Shown: one piece after another, positions 21,364 through 32,862 of the stretch
Layout: the number at the start of each line of letters is the position of its first letter
Position numbering within the stretch: the first letter of the stretch is position 1
Program-made: the position numbers and the translations under genes
The notes under the pieces: model-generated
What the model saw: the letters and a program-made list of their open reading frames with translations, nothing else
Databases searched by the model: none
What the model was told of the DNA's origin: nothing
Assembly (NCBI GenBank): GCA_039621445.1
Contig: CP154956.1
Coordinates: 22,176,001-22,240,000 of the forward strand
Direction of reading: 5' to 3'
DNA: 64,000 bases
DNA from: Euglena gracilis
Taxonomy: Eukaryota > Euglenida > Euglenophyceae > Euglenales

Positions 21364-22739
21364 CTGTGGAAAAACGCAGCCCAACAACAATCCATGCATG
21401 CTTCTTTTCAAGGCCCCCAACAGGGGGCAGGGTATTAAATGAGGGGGCTCCAACTTCATGAGAAAATAAACTTGGGACAAGCGCCGGAAATTTTTTGAGG
21501 GGCTTCAAAAAATGCCGGAATTTGCGTTTTCAGTTTTTCTTCCTCCAAATTGAAAAAAAAAACGGATGATAAAAAACATCACTATTCAGAGGGAAATTGA
21601 TATCGGAGGCCTTCGGAAGAATTGTGGAAATTACTGTTTTGGATTCAGCACACCTCTGCTGGAGGGGACTTGGCAAAATTTCACAAATGTGGTCATTTTG
21701 CAACATCCATATTAGTATTCGCAATTTTTTCCAACAAAATATTCCAAAAGCATGATTTTTATAATTGTGGGAACACATTGATTCAGGAAATATGGAATTT
21801 CTTGAGTGAAAAATCCAAAGCTGGCAAAAAAAAGCTGCCAAAAACTGTGGTCTCAGGAAAACATTTGGTCCAGGATGCGGAATTTTTCTAAGTCGGAAGC
21901 AGAAATTTGGGGTTCCCAAATATAACCCCCCTGCAAATGTAAAACCCCCTTCACAATCTTGAAATTTCTGCCCAAATGTGAAAACCGGCGGTCATATATT
22001 TGGGGGGTTACTGCCCAGGGGGATGTACAACACAACACCTCAGAATATGTAATGCAAAAAAAATGCAAAAAAATGCAAAAAAAATGCGAGAAATGCAAAA
22101 AAAATGCCAATTGCACATAAATTCCTTTCCTCACCGGGATTGTACGCATTTCCACTGGAGAGGGCTTGGAAAAATTTTCACTTCTTCAGGGGAAATTTTA
22201 TCGCTTTGCAACATTTTTTTGCGATGCAACACATTCCACTATTGTCCAGCATAAAACCACAATGTCTTGCACATTTTTTTTTCAAAAAAAACAGAAAATA
22301 TGGGGAAAAAACCGAAAATGCAGACCAAAAGGAAAACATGTGGCAATCTGCAAGATGACATGGTTGGTTTCCCAGTTGCATGCACTGAAATTTTATCATG
22401 CAACTTCTCCCAATGTGAAACTGGTCCCAAATGTGTTTGTATGGGGGTTACAATCACAGATGCTTACCATGGCTTCCTGAAGGCCACCTGAATGCAGGGT
22501 CGGGTCAGAACAAAGCGCCGTTTGCCGGAGTCCCTGACCTCTTGCCACTTGCGCCCCCTTGCGCCCCCTTGCGTCCCCTTGCGCAGCGTTGCAATAATTT
22601 TTTTAAATATTACTTTAAATAACAAAAATTATTCAGCCAAAATGCTTCAAAATGCCTTAAAAATCCGGTGAATTATGATGTGCACATCAAAATAGAAACC
22701 AGCCCACAGGGTTTCCCACGAAACGTGCTATGGACCCCC

Positions 22740-22825
22740 AATTCTAATTCGTGATTATTTGATTATGATGATTGTGATTTTGATTGTGATGATTTGTGAT
22801 TCTCCGTGATTATTTGTGAGTATTT
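22740..22825. repeat. GTGATTATT-type minisatellite, copy 1
   Basis: Imperfect GTGATTATTTG and GATTGTGAT units. A related tract is at 23,480-23,565 (CGTGATTATT repeated). Confidence 0.8.
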
Positions 22826-23129
22826 GTGCTAACCAAAAATCACCCAGTTTTTTACTAACCTGCCCAGTAAACCAATGCACACTCCTCATCTGACTTTGCA
22901 TCACCCCAACGGCACAAATATCAAATACCTCTTTGATCACCTAGATTGGACAATTATGACAAAGCAAAGCTGCAGAAAAAAAATGACACCAATGAATGAC
23001 GTTGTTGCCGAAGCGCGTGGTGTTCCACTGTGAAACGTTGTGTTGCACACTGTGCTGTCCTTGGGCAGAAAGGGTCAGATCACATGTTGAATAGAGAAGC
23101 GCTGCTCAACGTCGCCATTGCCATCGCCA

Positions 23130-23621
23130 GTCGGTGATTCCTAACATCGATAAGACCTGCACAGCAGCTGATATGACGAAACTGTGCCAGTGCTTTGAAT
23201 CGATGTGATATTTTTGATGGCTGTGAACCATGAAATTGGTGATGCTTTGAGTCGACATGGTATTTGCTAAATCCTGAGGTCTGCTTCTTTGGAGTTCCTT
23301 GTTCATTGGATTCCTAAAAATTAAAGCCACTTCACGTGACACAACACAACGCTTCTGGGATGTCATATTTCCATGTTTCCACGTTTATTTCTCTTTTGAG
23401 GAGGATTGCTCCTTGATTGAGGCGTCATTCTCAGAAGAGAACATTCTGCAGTGAGAATAAAAACTGTTCCAGTTCGTTCGTGAAAATTCGTGATTATTCG
23501 TGATTATTCGTGATATTGGAAAACACCCAAGGTTCGTGATTATTCGTGATTATTCGTGGCACGAATTTGTGAGAATCACGTTCATGTTCATGGTCACATC
23601 GTCATGTTAGGAATCACCGAC
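23130..23621. mobile_element. Putative 0.5-kb inverted-repeat element
   Basis: The left end GTCGGTGATTCCTAACAT is the reverse complement of the right end ATGTTAGGAATCACCGAC. The interior includes the second GTGATTATT tract (23,480-23,565). No clear target duplication is seen, so the class is unknown. Confidence 0.6.
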
Positions 23622-23764
23622 CAACCCAAAGAACGGTGTTTGGCGCGGTCCCCTCCCTTGGGCTCCTGCTAACTCTTGGCCCAAACACAATTCTTGACAT
23701 TAGAGGCCTCGCCCATTCTCACTGCGGTTACATCACGGTCAGGCAAGGACACTCATCCCCGGTT

Positions 23765-23815
23765 TTTGGTCTCCGGTGGGGTCCGGTGGGATCTGGTGGG
23801 GTTCTGGTGGGTTGC
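23765..23815. repeat. Small GGTGGGATCTGG-type minisatellite
   Basis: Degenerate form of the 10-mer array at 24,296-24,480. Confidence 0.75.
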
Positions 23816-23821
23816 CTTGGG

Positions 23822-24290
23822 GGGGGGGATAAGGAATTCATCAATTATTAAATTGCAATAAAACAGCATTTGGGGTGAATTTGGTCATTTTCGGTGTTTT
23901 TGGCCCAAATCACCTGGTTTTGCCGGCAGATCTTACCAAAACTGTACCAATGGTCACCGAGTCTGTGCACAAAATGGCCAAGAATGGCCAAAGGGGGCAA
24001 AAGATGGATAAAAAGCAGTCAGAAGTGGCCTAAAATGGACACAAATGTGAAAAAATAGCCAGAAGCAGCCAAAAATGGTCTAAATTGCCAAATGCAGCCC
24101 ACGATGGTCAAAAGTGGTCCAAAATGGCAAAAAAAATCGCCAAAAAGGCAAAAAGCTGCCGATTTGCAGGAAACCAGACAAAGAAAGAATGCAAATCAAC
24201 TACAGATGGAAATTTGTGAAAATTGCACATTCGGAATGATTCTTCTCACGCGGGCCATAAATCCAGAAGAAAAATCTGTGCATGGAAAAA
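23822..24290. other. Intronic DNA with scattered AAAATGG spacing
   Basis: No gene is recognised. Short AAAATGGCC/AAAATGGTC words recur irregularly from 23,970 to 24,135. Confidence 0.4.
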
Positions 24291-24295
24291 AAATC

Positions 24296-24480
24296 TCCGG
24301 TGGGATCCGGTGGGACCCGGTGGGATCCGGTGGGATCCGGTGGGAACCCACTAGTCAAATGGTCAAAAAATCCCCGGTGGGATCCGGTGGGATCCGGTGG
24401 GATCCGGTGGGATCCGGTGGGATCCGGTGGGATCCGGTGGGATCCGGTGGGATCCGGCGGGATCCGGTGGGATCCGGTGG
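24296..24480. repeat. 10-bp minisatellite GGGATCCGGT
   Basis: Two blocks (24,296-24,347 and 24,373-24,480) of almost perfect 10-mers are separated by about 25 bases. The G-rich strand is +. Confidence 0.97.
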
Positions 24481-24722
24481 CTGTCCTTGCCTGATTAAGG
24501 TCACCTGAACACCTCCTGGGCAACTTCCAGTTAGTTGGCTGGCAGTAGAACAATTTGCCTGTGTAATTGGTGAAAGAAAAATCGGCCAATACGGTAAAAA
24601 TGCAATTTATGCAAAGAAATTCAAATATTCACGATTATGATTATGGAAAATTGTGGATTATGCAAAAAAATGCACATTGTTGTTGCTGCTGCTGCTGTTA
24701 TTGTTGTTGTTATTCTCATATT

Positions 24723-25260
24723 TACCTCTCCCCCCCTTGTCGTTGACACGTCAATGTTCCAGAGAGTGCCGTTGGCACGGGGGGGGGTCAACGACACGCC
24801 ATGTCAATGTCACTGTGATTCAATAGGTACCCCCCCTAGTCATATGACCGGGCTCCTGCAACCTGCGACGGGGGGGGGGGGGACTGGTTATAACACCCAT
24901 TATTATTATTAGAGTGGGGAGGGGTGCCAGAGGCCTGCGTTTCGGTGCAAGCACCGCTATTTTTGGGGGGGGAATGATTTTATTTAGTCAGCCGACTACC
25001 CACTACCCCCCCCCCAGTCTACCGTCTGCCACGCTCCTTCCCCCCCCAGTCGGTAAGCACACGCATGGGGGGAACTCGGAAACCCCCCAGGGGGGGGGAG
25101 GGGTGCCAGAGGCCTGCGTTTCGGTGCAAGCACCGCTATTTTTGGGGGGGGGAATGATTTTATTTGACACAATCTTGGGGTACCCCCTCCTGTCGTTGAC
25201 ATGGCGTGTCGTTGAAAAACAAACCCCCCGTGTCAACGACACTTTTCTGGAACATTACCC
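24723..25260. mobile_element. Miniature inverted-repeat element with GTCGTTGACA core
   Basis: The left end is TA then CCTCTCCCCCCCTTGTCGTT. The inner left segment AATGTTCCAGAGAGTGCCGT is inverted at 25,230-25,258. The GTCGTTGACA core occurs several times. It is the same family as 37,858-38,208. A 73-base segment (GCCAGAGGCCTGCGTTTCGG...) is repeated directly at about 24,924-24,986 and 25,106-25,166. The right boundary is uncertain because another C-run element abuts it. Confidence 0.65.
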
Positions 25261-25336
25261 CCCCCCTAGTCGTACGACCCCCCCTCATTTACGACCCCCC
25301 CCCCCCCCCCGGTCACAGGTTGCAGGTCATGGGGTA

Positions 25337-26603
25337 ATGTACTAACGGGTCAAAACCGCCGACTTTTAAGCCCCCCCCTGGGAAAACATTTTTGTCTAAA
25401 TCACCTCAACACCAGTCAAAACCCACCCAAATGGCTCAGGAACCCCCAATTGGGGGTGAATATGCAAAAAAATTGGGGAAAAAGGTCCATTTTGGGCCAC
25501 TTTTGACAAAAGAACACCTCTCCCCATTGGATTTTCAATATAAATCAAAATTTGCACAAAAAAAGGTCTTATCCCTCCAAGTCTATTGCCAACATAGAAG
25601 GGATTTGTTATTTGAGGGGGGGTGCGGGGGGGGGGGGGCGGAGCTCCCCCCCCCCCCCTATGCCAAAGTGAGCCACAAAAACAACTTAGCCCCCGAGTAT
25701 GTTGTCAAAACAGAAGGGATTTTGTTATTTGAGGCTCGGATGGGGGTGGAGGGGGGAGTTTTCTGCCTCTCGTGATGCAGAATGCTTGCATTTCTAAAGG
25801 ATTTTCATGTAATCCCTGTTTCATCGTTGGTTTTTTGCCCCTCCGGACTCCCATCAAGGGCCCACCGACCCCCCACCGACCAAAGATTTCCGTCTGGAGG
25901 TGTTTATTTAGGCGTCAGACACTTCTTTGGACCCATCACCTCAACACCAGTCAAAACCCACCCAAATGGCTCAGGAACCCCCAATCGGGGGTGAATATGC
26001 AAAAAAAATTGGGGGAAAAAGGTCCATTTTGGGCCACTTTTGACAAAAGAACACCTCTCCCCATTGGATTTTAAATATAAATCAAAATTTGCACAAAAAA
26101 AGGTCTTATCCCTCCAAATCTATTGCCAACATAGAAGGGATTTGTTATTTGAGGGGGGGTGCGGGGGGGGGGCGGAGCTCCCCCCCCGCCTATGCCAAAG
26201 TGAGCCACAAAAACAACTTAGCCCCCGAGTATGTTGTCAAAACAGAAGGGATTTTGTTATTTGAGGCTCGGATGGGGGTGGAGGGGGGAGTTTTCTGCCT
26301 CTCGTGATGCAGAATGCTTGCATTTCTAAAGGATTTTCATGTAATCCCTGTTTCATCGTTGGCTTTTTGCCCCTCCGGACTCCCATCAAGGGCCCACCGA
26401 CCCCCCACCGACCAAAGATTTCCGTCTGGAGGTGTTTATTTAGGCGTAAGACACTTCTTTGGACCCATCCGGACCATTTCCGGGTGATTTGGGCCCGCCA
26501 CAGACCATTTTTATGACCGCCGACTAGCCACCGACTAGTTTGCATTGAATTTTCTTCATGGGGGGGGGGCTTAAAAGTCGGCGGTTTGGACCCGTTAATA
26601 CAT
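25337..26603. mobile_element. 1.27-kb TA-flanked inverted-repeat element with internal 535-bp tandem duplication
   Basis: Terminal inverted repeats of about 42 bases (ATGTA(C/T)TAACGGGTC, CCGCCGACTTTTAAGCCCCC) are each bounded by TA (25,335-25,336 and 26,604-26,605). The interior is two nearly identical 535-bp units, 25,401-25,935 and 25,936 to about 26,466. No transposase is encoded. Confidence 0.85.
25401..26466. repeat. 535-bp tandem duplication
   Basis: Both units start TCACCTCAACACCAGTCAAA and end ACACTTCTTTGGACCCAT. Differences are mostly in homopolymer lengths, so the duplication is recent. Confidence 0.95.
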
Positions 26604-26609
26604 TAGGGT

Positions 26610-26755
26610 GGGTAGTCGGCCAGTCGGCCGACTACCCACTACCCCCCCCCCCTGTCTCGCCGACTAGCTACCGACCAGGCCTAGTCGGCCGACCAATTGG
26701 GTAGTCGGCCGACTAGTCGGCCGACTACCCACTACCCCCCCCCAGTCTACCGCCT
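26610..26755. repeat. GTCGGCCGAC palindrome cluster
   Basis: GTAGTCGGCCGACTAC and variants are repeated about five times with C runs. Related sites lie at 24,985-25,030 and 34,118-34,180. Confidence 0.85.
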
Positions 26756-27095
26756 TGCGCCGGGAGGGGGTGGGTGGGTGCTATAGGGTGCCTGCCCCTA
26801 GCACACCCCTAGGGGTGGGGGGGGGGGGGGACCCAGAAAATGTTCATTGAAAATGGACTTTTCCGGGCCCTTTGGCGCAAGCCGGCGCCGGGGTTGGAGG
26901 GGGGGTGCCTGCCGTGGGCAGGCACCCCCCCAAAACCCTACCCCCCCCCCCGGGGGGGTCGGATCGGGTGCTATGGGGTGCCTGTCCCTAGCAACCCCCC
27001 CCCCCGTGGGGTAGGCACCCGACTAAGCACAAGCCTGGTTCCCCCCCCACAGACTGTGTTCCAACAACTCCCTGACTGGGGGGGGAGGGGTGGTT

Positions 27096-27465
27096 CAGGG
27101 TTCGATATAAGGACAGGTGGGGGGGTCCGGACCTCCCCCTGTGGGCCAGGAGGGGGGGGGGTGGGGGGACACCCCCCCACCTAAAGTGACTTTTTTTCGC
27201 TTCGCCCCGCGCACAAAAATTTTCGCCCCCCCAAAACGACCAAAAGTGCCATTTTGGGCACTTTTTGGGCAAAAATGTGCCAAAAAGTGCTAAAAAAATT
27301 CTCGGCGCAAAGCGCCGGAGGAAAAAATTGCCCCTTTTTTGGGGGGGTCCCGGATACCCCCCCAGGGTCGGTCCGGACCCCCCCCCCCTGCAGGCCAGGA
27401 GGGGGGGGGTGGGGGGGACACCCCCCCCACCTAAACCATTTACGCCCTCCTTATATCAAACCCTG
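27096..27465. mobile_element. hAT-like miniature transposon, copy 1
   Basis: The left end CAGGGTTCGATATAAGGA and right-end complement CAGGGTTTGATATAAGGA form inverted repeats. The flanks GGGTGGTT (27,088-27,095) and GGGTGGTG (27,466-27,473) make an 8-bp target duplication with one mismatch. An 8-bp duplication with CAGGG ends is typical of the hAT superfamily. The interior is non-coding and matches 36,604-37,021 (AAAACGACCAAAAGTGCCAT, GGCGCAAAGCGCCG). Confidence 0.88.
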
Positions 27466-27601
27466 GGGTGGTGGTGCTCACCCACTGACTGGGGGGTGGT
27501 TGGTATAAAAGAGTAGTTGGAGGGCAAGTGTGGGAAAAAAGAAGCATAGATCAATGACGCAGCATTAGACACACAAACCAGCAAAAACATTTGGAGCATA
27601 C

Positions 27602-27822
27602 TTTTCCGGATTCTTCAAGATCTCATAATAGAAAACAGAAAAATTCAAAGCAAGCCCCAAGCGGATCGGGTGGGTGGGTGCTAGGGTTGTGTTGGCGATC
27701 TCAGAGGCTTTGGTGTACGCATCCAAGGCAGAATTCTTCTGTTCATCTCCAGCATCAATCTCAGCATAATATCGATGGTAATCTCCTTTCATTTTCAAGA
27801 AGAAGACCTTTGACTCACCAGT
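27602..27822 (-). CDS. 14-3-3: 14-3-3 protein, exon 4
   Basis: 221 bases follow the acceptor TTTCCTCAG. They encode [20 protein letters not shown], an acidic EIDAGDEQ segment, then [20 protein letters not shown] and ILKNPE plus two bases of a lysine codon before the donor GTATGC. The block carries the phosphopeptide-binding Arg-Tyr pair (in YHRYYAE) and the family signature [14 protein letters not shown]. It sits alone between 6.2 kb and 21.8 kb of intron. Confidence 0.97.
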
Positions 27823-28069
27823 CTGAGGAAAGAGCATCAAACACGTGTTTATGCCATCGATAAAAAGATGAGGAGATGGTGAGTACTGGTTGGCTGGCGC
27901 CAGCACCCCCACTGCACCTGCACCTTTGTAAACACACACCCCTGCAAAAAAGACACCATCAGGATCACATTTTTTTTTCATGGGGTTTGTTTCCACTTCC
28001 AAAAACAAGTAACCCTCAGGGGTTGGTCATTCTGGAATCCAAGGAACCCATTTCCCTGTACGGGAAGGC

Positions 28070-28215
28070 TGGGGGGGGGGTCAGACAACCTGCCCAGGAG
28101 GTGGGAGGGGGGTTGACCCCCCACCAACCATTGCACCCGCTCAAAGAAAATTCCTTCAGCACCAAACGAAAATTCTGACCTAAAATTCGGCGCCCCTGGA
28201 AATATGGGAAGGCGT
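28070..28215. repeat. Dispersed repeat shared with 32,885-32,990 and 21,050-21,130
   Basis: A CCTGCCC.GGAGGTGGG box, a CCCACCAACCAT-type box and CAAAGAAAATTCCTTC occur in the same order at 32,885-32,990. The last part is inverted in the 3' flank of the gene. Confidence 0.75.
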
Positions 28216-28582
28216 GGTGGGGGGGCGGGTGGGTGCCCCCCTCCGCCGCGAAGGGGGGGGGGGGGGGGGGGGGGGGGGTCGACCGGACATGGGGGCAGAG
28301 GGAAATCAGCCAGCAGCCTTTTTCCCAGGCAACCCAAATCTTCCAGCCAGCCTCCGTGGAGGCTCCCAGGTAACCAATTTTGCAAGAGCATTGTTGTGAA
28401 GATGAACATGAGCCAATTTTTTTTGAGTTGGAAAGAGGAATGTCACTCACAGAGACTGCAGCTCAGGAACATAGCCCTGATGTCCCGTTTCATGTTTTCC
28501 TCAAATTTCAGAATAAGCATTCTGAACAATTTGGCAGATTTACAGGTTCAGTTGCCATCGCTGGTCATCTAATAAGAGACGA

Positions 28583-30030
28583 CCAGAGAGAGAGAGAGGG
28601 GGAGGGGGAGTGAACGGAGAGGGTGCAGAGAGAGAAGATGAAGGGAGAGAGCGGAGAGTGGGGTGGAGACGAGAGATGGGCCCCGTGGAGAGGTCGGGGG
28701 AAACCCGGGCGAAGAGAGACGATCGAAGACAGAGAGTGATTCGAGATTGAGTCCCCCGGCATTGAGAAGATTTCGGCGCAGGTCGAGAGAGAGAAGCTAG
28801 AAGAGACCCGACGAGGAGAGACCAGCGAGGGAGAGAGAGAGAGAGGATGCCGCGACAGAGAGGAGGGGAGGAGAGGGAGTGAGAGCGATGGGACGAGAGA
28901 GGAAGAGAGAGAGAAGATGAGAGAGAGAGAGAAGAGAGGTGAATGAGGCGACCACGAGCGGAGCAGGCGACAGAAGAGGGAGAGAGACGGAGAGGATCGC
29001 ATAGGAGAGACAGAGAAGAGCGATGCGGGGGCGAGGGAGCAAAGAGAAGAGATGGAGAAGAGAGACGACGAGAAGCGAGAGAGAGAGAGATGACGATAGA
29101 GAGAGAAGAGAGAAAGAGACAGGAGAAGAGATCGAGAAGCGATGGAGCACCGAGGAGAGAGAGCACAGGGAAAGAGGTGCAGAGAAAGACCGGAGAGAGG
29201 ATGGACTCGAGCAGAGAGACCCCAGAGCCGATGATTTTGTCAGAGAGGAGAGGAGAGAGGTAGGAAGACCAGAGAGACGCGAGGACGAGAGGAGAGAGCA
29301 CAGATGACGAGAGAGGAAGAGAGAGGGGGAGAGATGCCCTCCCTGAGCCGGCACCAGAGGTGAGAGGGAGGAAAGAGATGAGAGAGACGTGAGCAGCCAG
29401 GAGAGAGAGAGAGAGCAGAAATGCGAGAGGCGAGGTGAGCCCCCAAGATGAGCAGGAAGGGACACCGATGAGGGAGAGATTCACCAGAGAGAGTGGGAGC
29501 CCATGGGAGGGAAGAGACGGGGAGGGAGAGCACGAGAGATTGGGGGGAGCAGGAGAGACGAGATGGAGGAGAGAGAGAAATGAGGGGCCCCCAGAGAGGG
29601 TGGGGTGGGCGCCGAGAGGAGGAGAGGAGAGAGAGAGGAACGAAAGAAGAGAGAGTGAGAGAGACCGGCAGAAGCCGCATCACCCCCCAACCCCCCTCCA
29701 GCCTGAAGAGAGAGACAGGAGAACTGTATGCGGAAGAGACCGGGACGGATGAGAGAGGAGAGGCGAGAGAGGGGAGAGGAGAGAGAGGGCGGAGACCGAG
29801 AGGGAGATCAGGAGAGAGAGAGAGAGAGAGAGAGAGGAGGGGGAGGAGAGAGATGAGCGAAGAGAGGAGAAGAGAGAGAGAGAGGAAGATGAGAAACGAT
29901 GCCGAGAGGAGGAGAGAGGGAGAGAGGGAGATGAGAGAGATGAGAGGAGAGACAGAGAGAGAGAAACACAGAGAGAGAGGGTCGAGAGAGGAGAGCAGAA
30001 GAGAGAGAGAGAGAGGAAGAGAGGAGGAGC
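28583..30030. repeat. 1.45-kb polypurine (GA-rich) block
   Basis: It is almost wholly A and G on the + strand with AGAGAG and GGAGAG units and few pyrimidine interruptions. The very long Ser/Leu-rich (minus) and Arg/Glu-rich (plus) frames are composition artefacts. Confidence 0.95.
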
Positions 30031-30648
30031 TTTCCATGGCATTTTTCCCAGAATTGCATGGCGCGGTTGTTTCGCACCCCCATGCCTCGCCCCCAGCGCC
30101 CCATTTTGTGGGCTAAACCCGCGGCAGTTCTGCTGAGCAACCGGCGGCTCAGGCCACCCCCTCCCCCAGGGGTTGGTGCTGCGACCCCAGGACCGGCGGC
30201 TTAATTTGGGTACTCGCGCCCCAAGCCTTCGGGTGCCGTCCGTATTTTTCGGCAATTTTTGCCTCTTTCCACACCGAAAGGGCCTTGTCTCGCCCTCCCC
30301 AAAGGGTGCTGTCCCGGAGGGTGCCCCGTAGGTAGTGGACCATTTTTCCGTCCCGCGCTGCCTTGTTTTTGGGGCCGGTTTTTTCACCCCCCCCTCCCCT
30401 ACCCCCGGGAGGGCGACGCAGAGCTCGTTTGTAACGGTCTGCACCACACAGACAAGGGCGGTCGGGGACGAGGGTTGGCAGGGTCGTCACCCCTGACGAT
30501 GCCCCACCTGCCAGCCTGGGGCGAAACCGCAACACAGACTGACAACACACGCGCCCACACCGACTGACAACACACTTCCCCCACAAGCACACACTCTCGG
30601 GTCGGCAAGGAGTTCCCCCCAAGGAGTTCCCCCAGCAACACCGATTCA
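30031..30648. other. GC-rich sequence between GA tracts
   Basis: No gene is recognised. It is compositionally like the duplicated units to its right, but not a copy of them. Confidence 0.4.
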
Positions 30649-30649
30649 G

Positions 30650-30657
30650 AAGAGAGA

Positions 30658-30720
<63 letters not shown>
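30650..30720. repeat. (GA)n microsatellite
   Basis: An almost perfect AG dinucleotide tract of about 65 bases abuts the first 0.6-kb unit. Confidence 0.97.
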
Positions 30721-30722
<2 letters not shown>

Positions 30723-31326
30723 CAAAGTCCCGCCCGCACAGCCTCCAGTGCAAGTCGGCACAGAGGAAAGAGCCACGTGTGGGTGAAGCCCGTGACCCTC
30801 CTGGTGAGTCGCGGGTCGGGCTCCCCATACCTTGCTTGGGGTCGAAGCAAGTGGCTCTATGCGGGCTGTAGCTCCGGGAAGGGTGGCCCATCTCTGGGTG
30901 AAGGAGGCGGGCTGACGGGGTGCCAGGACCCCAATCGGCGCGGCCGTGGACCAGAGTATCCCAGAGTGGTGACCACCTTCACGCCAAGGAGTGGGGCGAG
31001 TGGCCCCCGGGGTCCCCGCTCCTGGCAACCGGAGTTCCTGGGCCGTTCCTCGGGTGACGGCAGCACCCGAGGGCCATGCAACACGCGGAGCCGCTCTCCA
31101 GGTGGGTGCCCACGGGGCCATGTCTCGCCTGCCTGGATGGAGCCGTGGGTGGCCCTGAGGGTCGGCATACCCTTGGGGTCCATGACGCGCCCACCCGCTG
31201 AGCATGAGCGCCCCGTCACCAGGCGGTCTGCCCCCACCAGCCGGGCGTCGGGGGCATCGACAAGGAAGGCCCGGCTGGATCCGAAACCGCCTGGCTCTTT
31301 TACCGCTGTGTGCGGAAAGAGAGAGA
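30721..31326. repeat. 0.6-kb GC-rich direct repeat, unit 1
   Basis: Begins CGCAAAGTCCCGCCCGCACA and ends CTGTGTGCGGAAAGAGAGAG. Unit 2 at 31,612-32,220 is about 95 percent identical. Both end in GA repeats. Long Pro/Arg/Ala-rich frames are open on both strands, but neither shows a domain. Confidence 0.93.
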
Positions 31327-31611
31327 CACGCGGGAAACCGCGGCCACCCCACAACGGGTGGAACAAAAGTCCCGGCCTTCCTTCCGGGCAACTAGCGCTT
31401 GCGAGCCCTTCGAGGCCAGGCGCATGGGACTGAAGCGCTTCCCCACACAGCCCAAGACGGCTAGGGGCTCGGAGTCCGGGGTGAGCCGACGCCGCCACCG
31501 CCCACGGCGAAAAGAATATGGGCTCCCGCCAGCTGACGCGGTTTACAAACATCAGCTAGGCCACCCCACGCAGCAACCAAGGTGGTGCTTCTCGGCCTGC
31601 AAGGACTCGAG
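31327..31611. other. GC-rich spacer between the 0.6-kb units
   Basis: It is present once and has no recognisable gene. Together with unit 1 it gives an 891-base offset between the units. Confidence 0.6.
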
Positions 31612-32220
31612 CGCAAAGTCCCGCCCGCACAGCCTCCAGTGCAAGGCGGCACAGAGGAAAGAGCCACGTGTGGGTGAAGCCCGTGACCCTCCTGGTGAGC
31701 GGGTCGGGCTCCCCATACCTTGCTTGGGTCGAAGCAAGTGGCTCTATGCGGGCTGTAGCTCCGGGAAGGCTGGCCCATCTCTGGGTGAAGGAGGCGGGCT
31801 GACAGGGTGGGGTGCCAGGACCCCAATCGGCGCCGGCCGTGGACCAGAGTATCCCAGAGTGGTGACCACCTTCACGCCAAGGAGTGGGGCGAGTGGCCCC
31901 CGGGGTCCCCGCTCCTGGCAACCGGAGTTCCTGGGCCGTTCCTCGGGTGACGGCAGCACCCGAGGGCCATGCAACACGCGGAGCCGCTCTCCAGGTGGGT
32001 GCCCACGGGGCTTTATCTCGCCTGCCTGGATGGAGCCGTGGGTGGCCCTGAGGGTCCGCATACCCTTGGGGTCCATGACTCGCCCACCCGCGGAACATGA
32101 GTGCCCCGTCACCAGGCGGTCTGCCCCCACCAGCCGGGCGTCGGGGGCATCGACAAGGAAGGCCCGGCTGGATCCGAAACCGCCTGGCTCTTTTACCGCT
32201 GTGTGCGGAAAGAGAGAGAG
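31612..32220. repeat. 0.6-kb GC-rich direct repeat, unit 2
   Basis: Partner of 30,721-31,326. Differences are small indels (for example GAGTCGCGGGTCGG against GAGCGGGTCGG) and point changes. Confidence 0.93.
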
Positions 32221-32269
32221 AGAGAGCGAGGGAGGGAGGGAGGGAGGGAGGGAGGGAGAGAGAGAGAGA

Positions 32270-32303
<34 letters not shown>

Positions 32304-32306
32304 ACT
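32210..32306. repeat. GA/GGGA microsatellite
   Basis: AG units with a central run of six GGGA units, followed by a second AG run. Confidence 0.95.
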
Positions 32307-32596
32307 TTCGATCGAGGGGTGGTTTGGCAAATGTTTGGAAATTTAGGAATTTCAGTTTCATTGGTTAAGAATTTGGGAAATCTGGACATTGCCAAAAATG
32401 CCCAAATGGACAAAACGTCATTCAGAAAAACGAAACAAAGAGGTTGGTCAATTTCCAAGACGTCGGAATCTGATTAGGTCAGTCGATTTCCATTCCCCAT
32501 TTTTGGGCAAAAAACCACTTTTTGGGCAATATTTCCTGGTCAAATGAAATTCAAGACAGGCGTGCGGGCCCCGACAAAATGGGTTTCAGTAAAATC

Positions 32597-32691
32597 GACC
32601 GACACCAACAAATTAAGCAGGGGACGGGCCGATCGCTTCGCTCGCATGGCCCGGCACCCCTGCTGAATCTGTTAGTGTTGGTCGATTTCTT
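32597..32691. repeat. Imperfect hairpin of the ATCGACCGACACTAACAG family
   Basis: AATCGACCGACACCAACA and its complement near 32,674-32,691 enclose CAGGGG/CCCCTG and a GC-rich loop. It is a diverged relative of the near-perfect hairpin at 45,899-46,000. Confidence 0.8.
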
Positions 32692-32810
32692 TGTATAAAA
32701 GCCAACCAGAATATCAAAAAATATTCAGCGGAAGAAATGACCAAGCCCTTCCAGATGCCAAAATTGCACCCAAAAATCTCCCGCTGGGATTTGACTCAAC
32801 TTTTGATCCT

Positions 32811-32862
32811 GCCGGGATTGAACTGGAGTGCATGCTCAACCAGATGAACCAACGGCCTCTCT
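32811..32862 (-). other. tRNA-like fragment with A- and B-box similarity
   Basis: On the minus strand TGGTTCATCTGG resembles an A box and AGTTCAATCCC a B box. They are only about 27 bases apart, too short for an anticodon arm. It may be a deleted tRNA-derived SINE head or chance similarity. Confidence 0.25.

Larger units (their letters stand above)
21364..27601 (-). other. 14-3-3: 14-3-3 intron 4 (6.2 kb)
   Basis: The donor is GTATGC at 27,601 and the acceptor CCACAG ends at 21,364. The intron contains miniature elements and minisatellites listed separately. Between 21,370 and 22,740 there is mostly non-repetitive, A/T-rich DNA without a recognisable gene. Confidence 0.9.

Noticed and set aside
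24280-24494. Gly/Ser/Asp-Pro-Val repeat protein encoded by the GGGATCCGGT array
   Set aside because: A 10-base period read in three frames gives an apparent repeat protein; there is no flanking coding context, and it lies inside an intron.
28540-30037. Very long Ser/Leu-rich (minus) and Arg/Glu-rich (plus) open frames
   Set aside because: They are translations of a GA-rich low-complexity block; frames are open on both strands and show no domain.
30399-32458. 300-330-codon Pro/Arg/Ala-rich frames on the minus strand
   Set aside because: They span two copies of a GC-rich repeat and the GA tracts, with opposite-strand frames equally long; there is no family resemblance and no conserved start.
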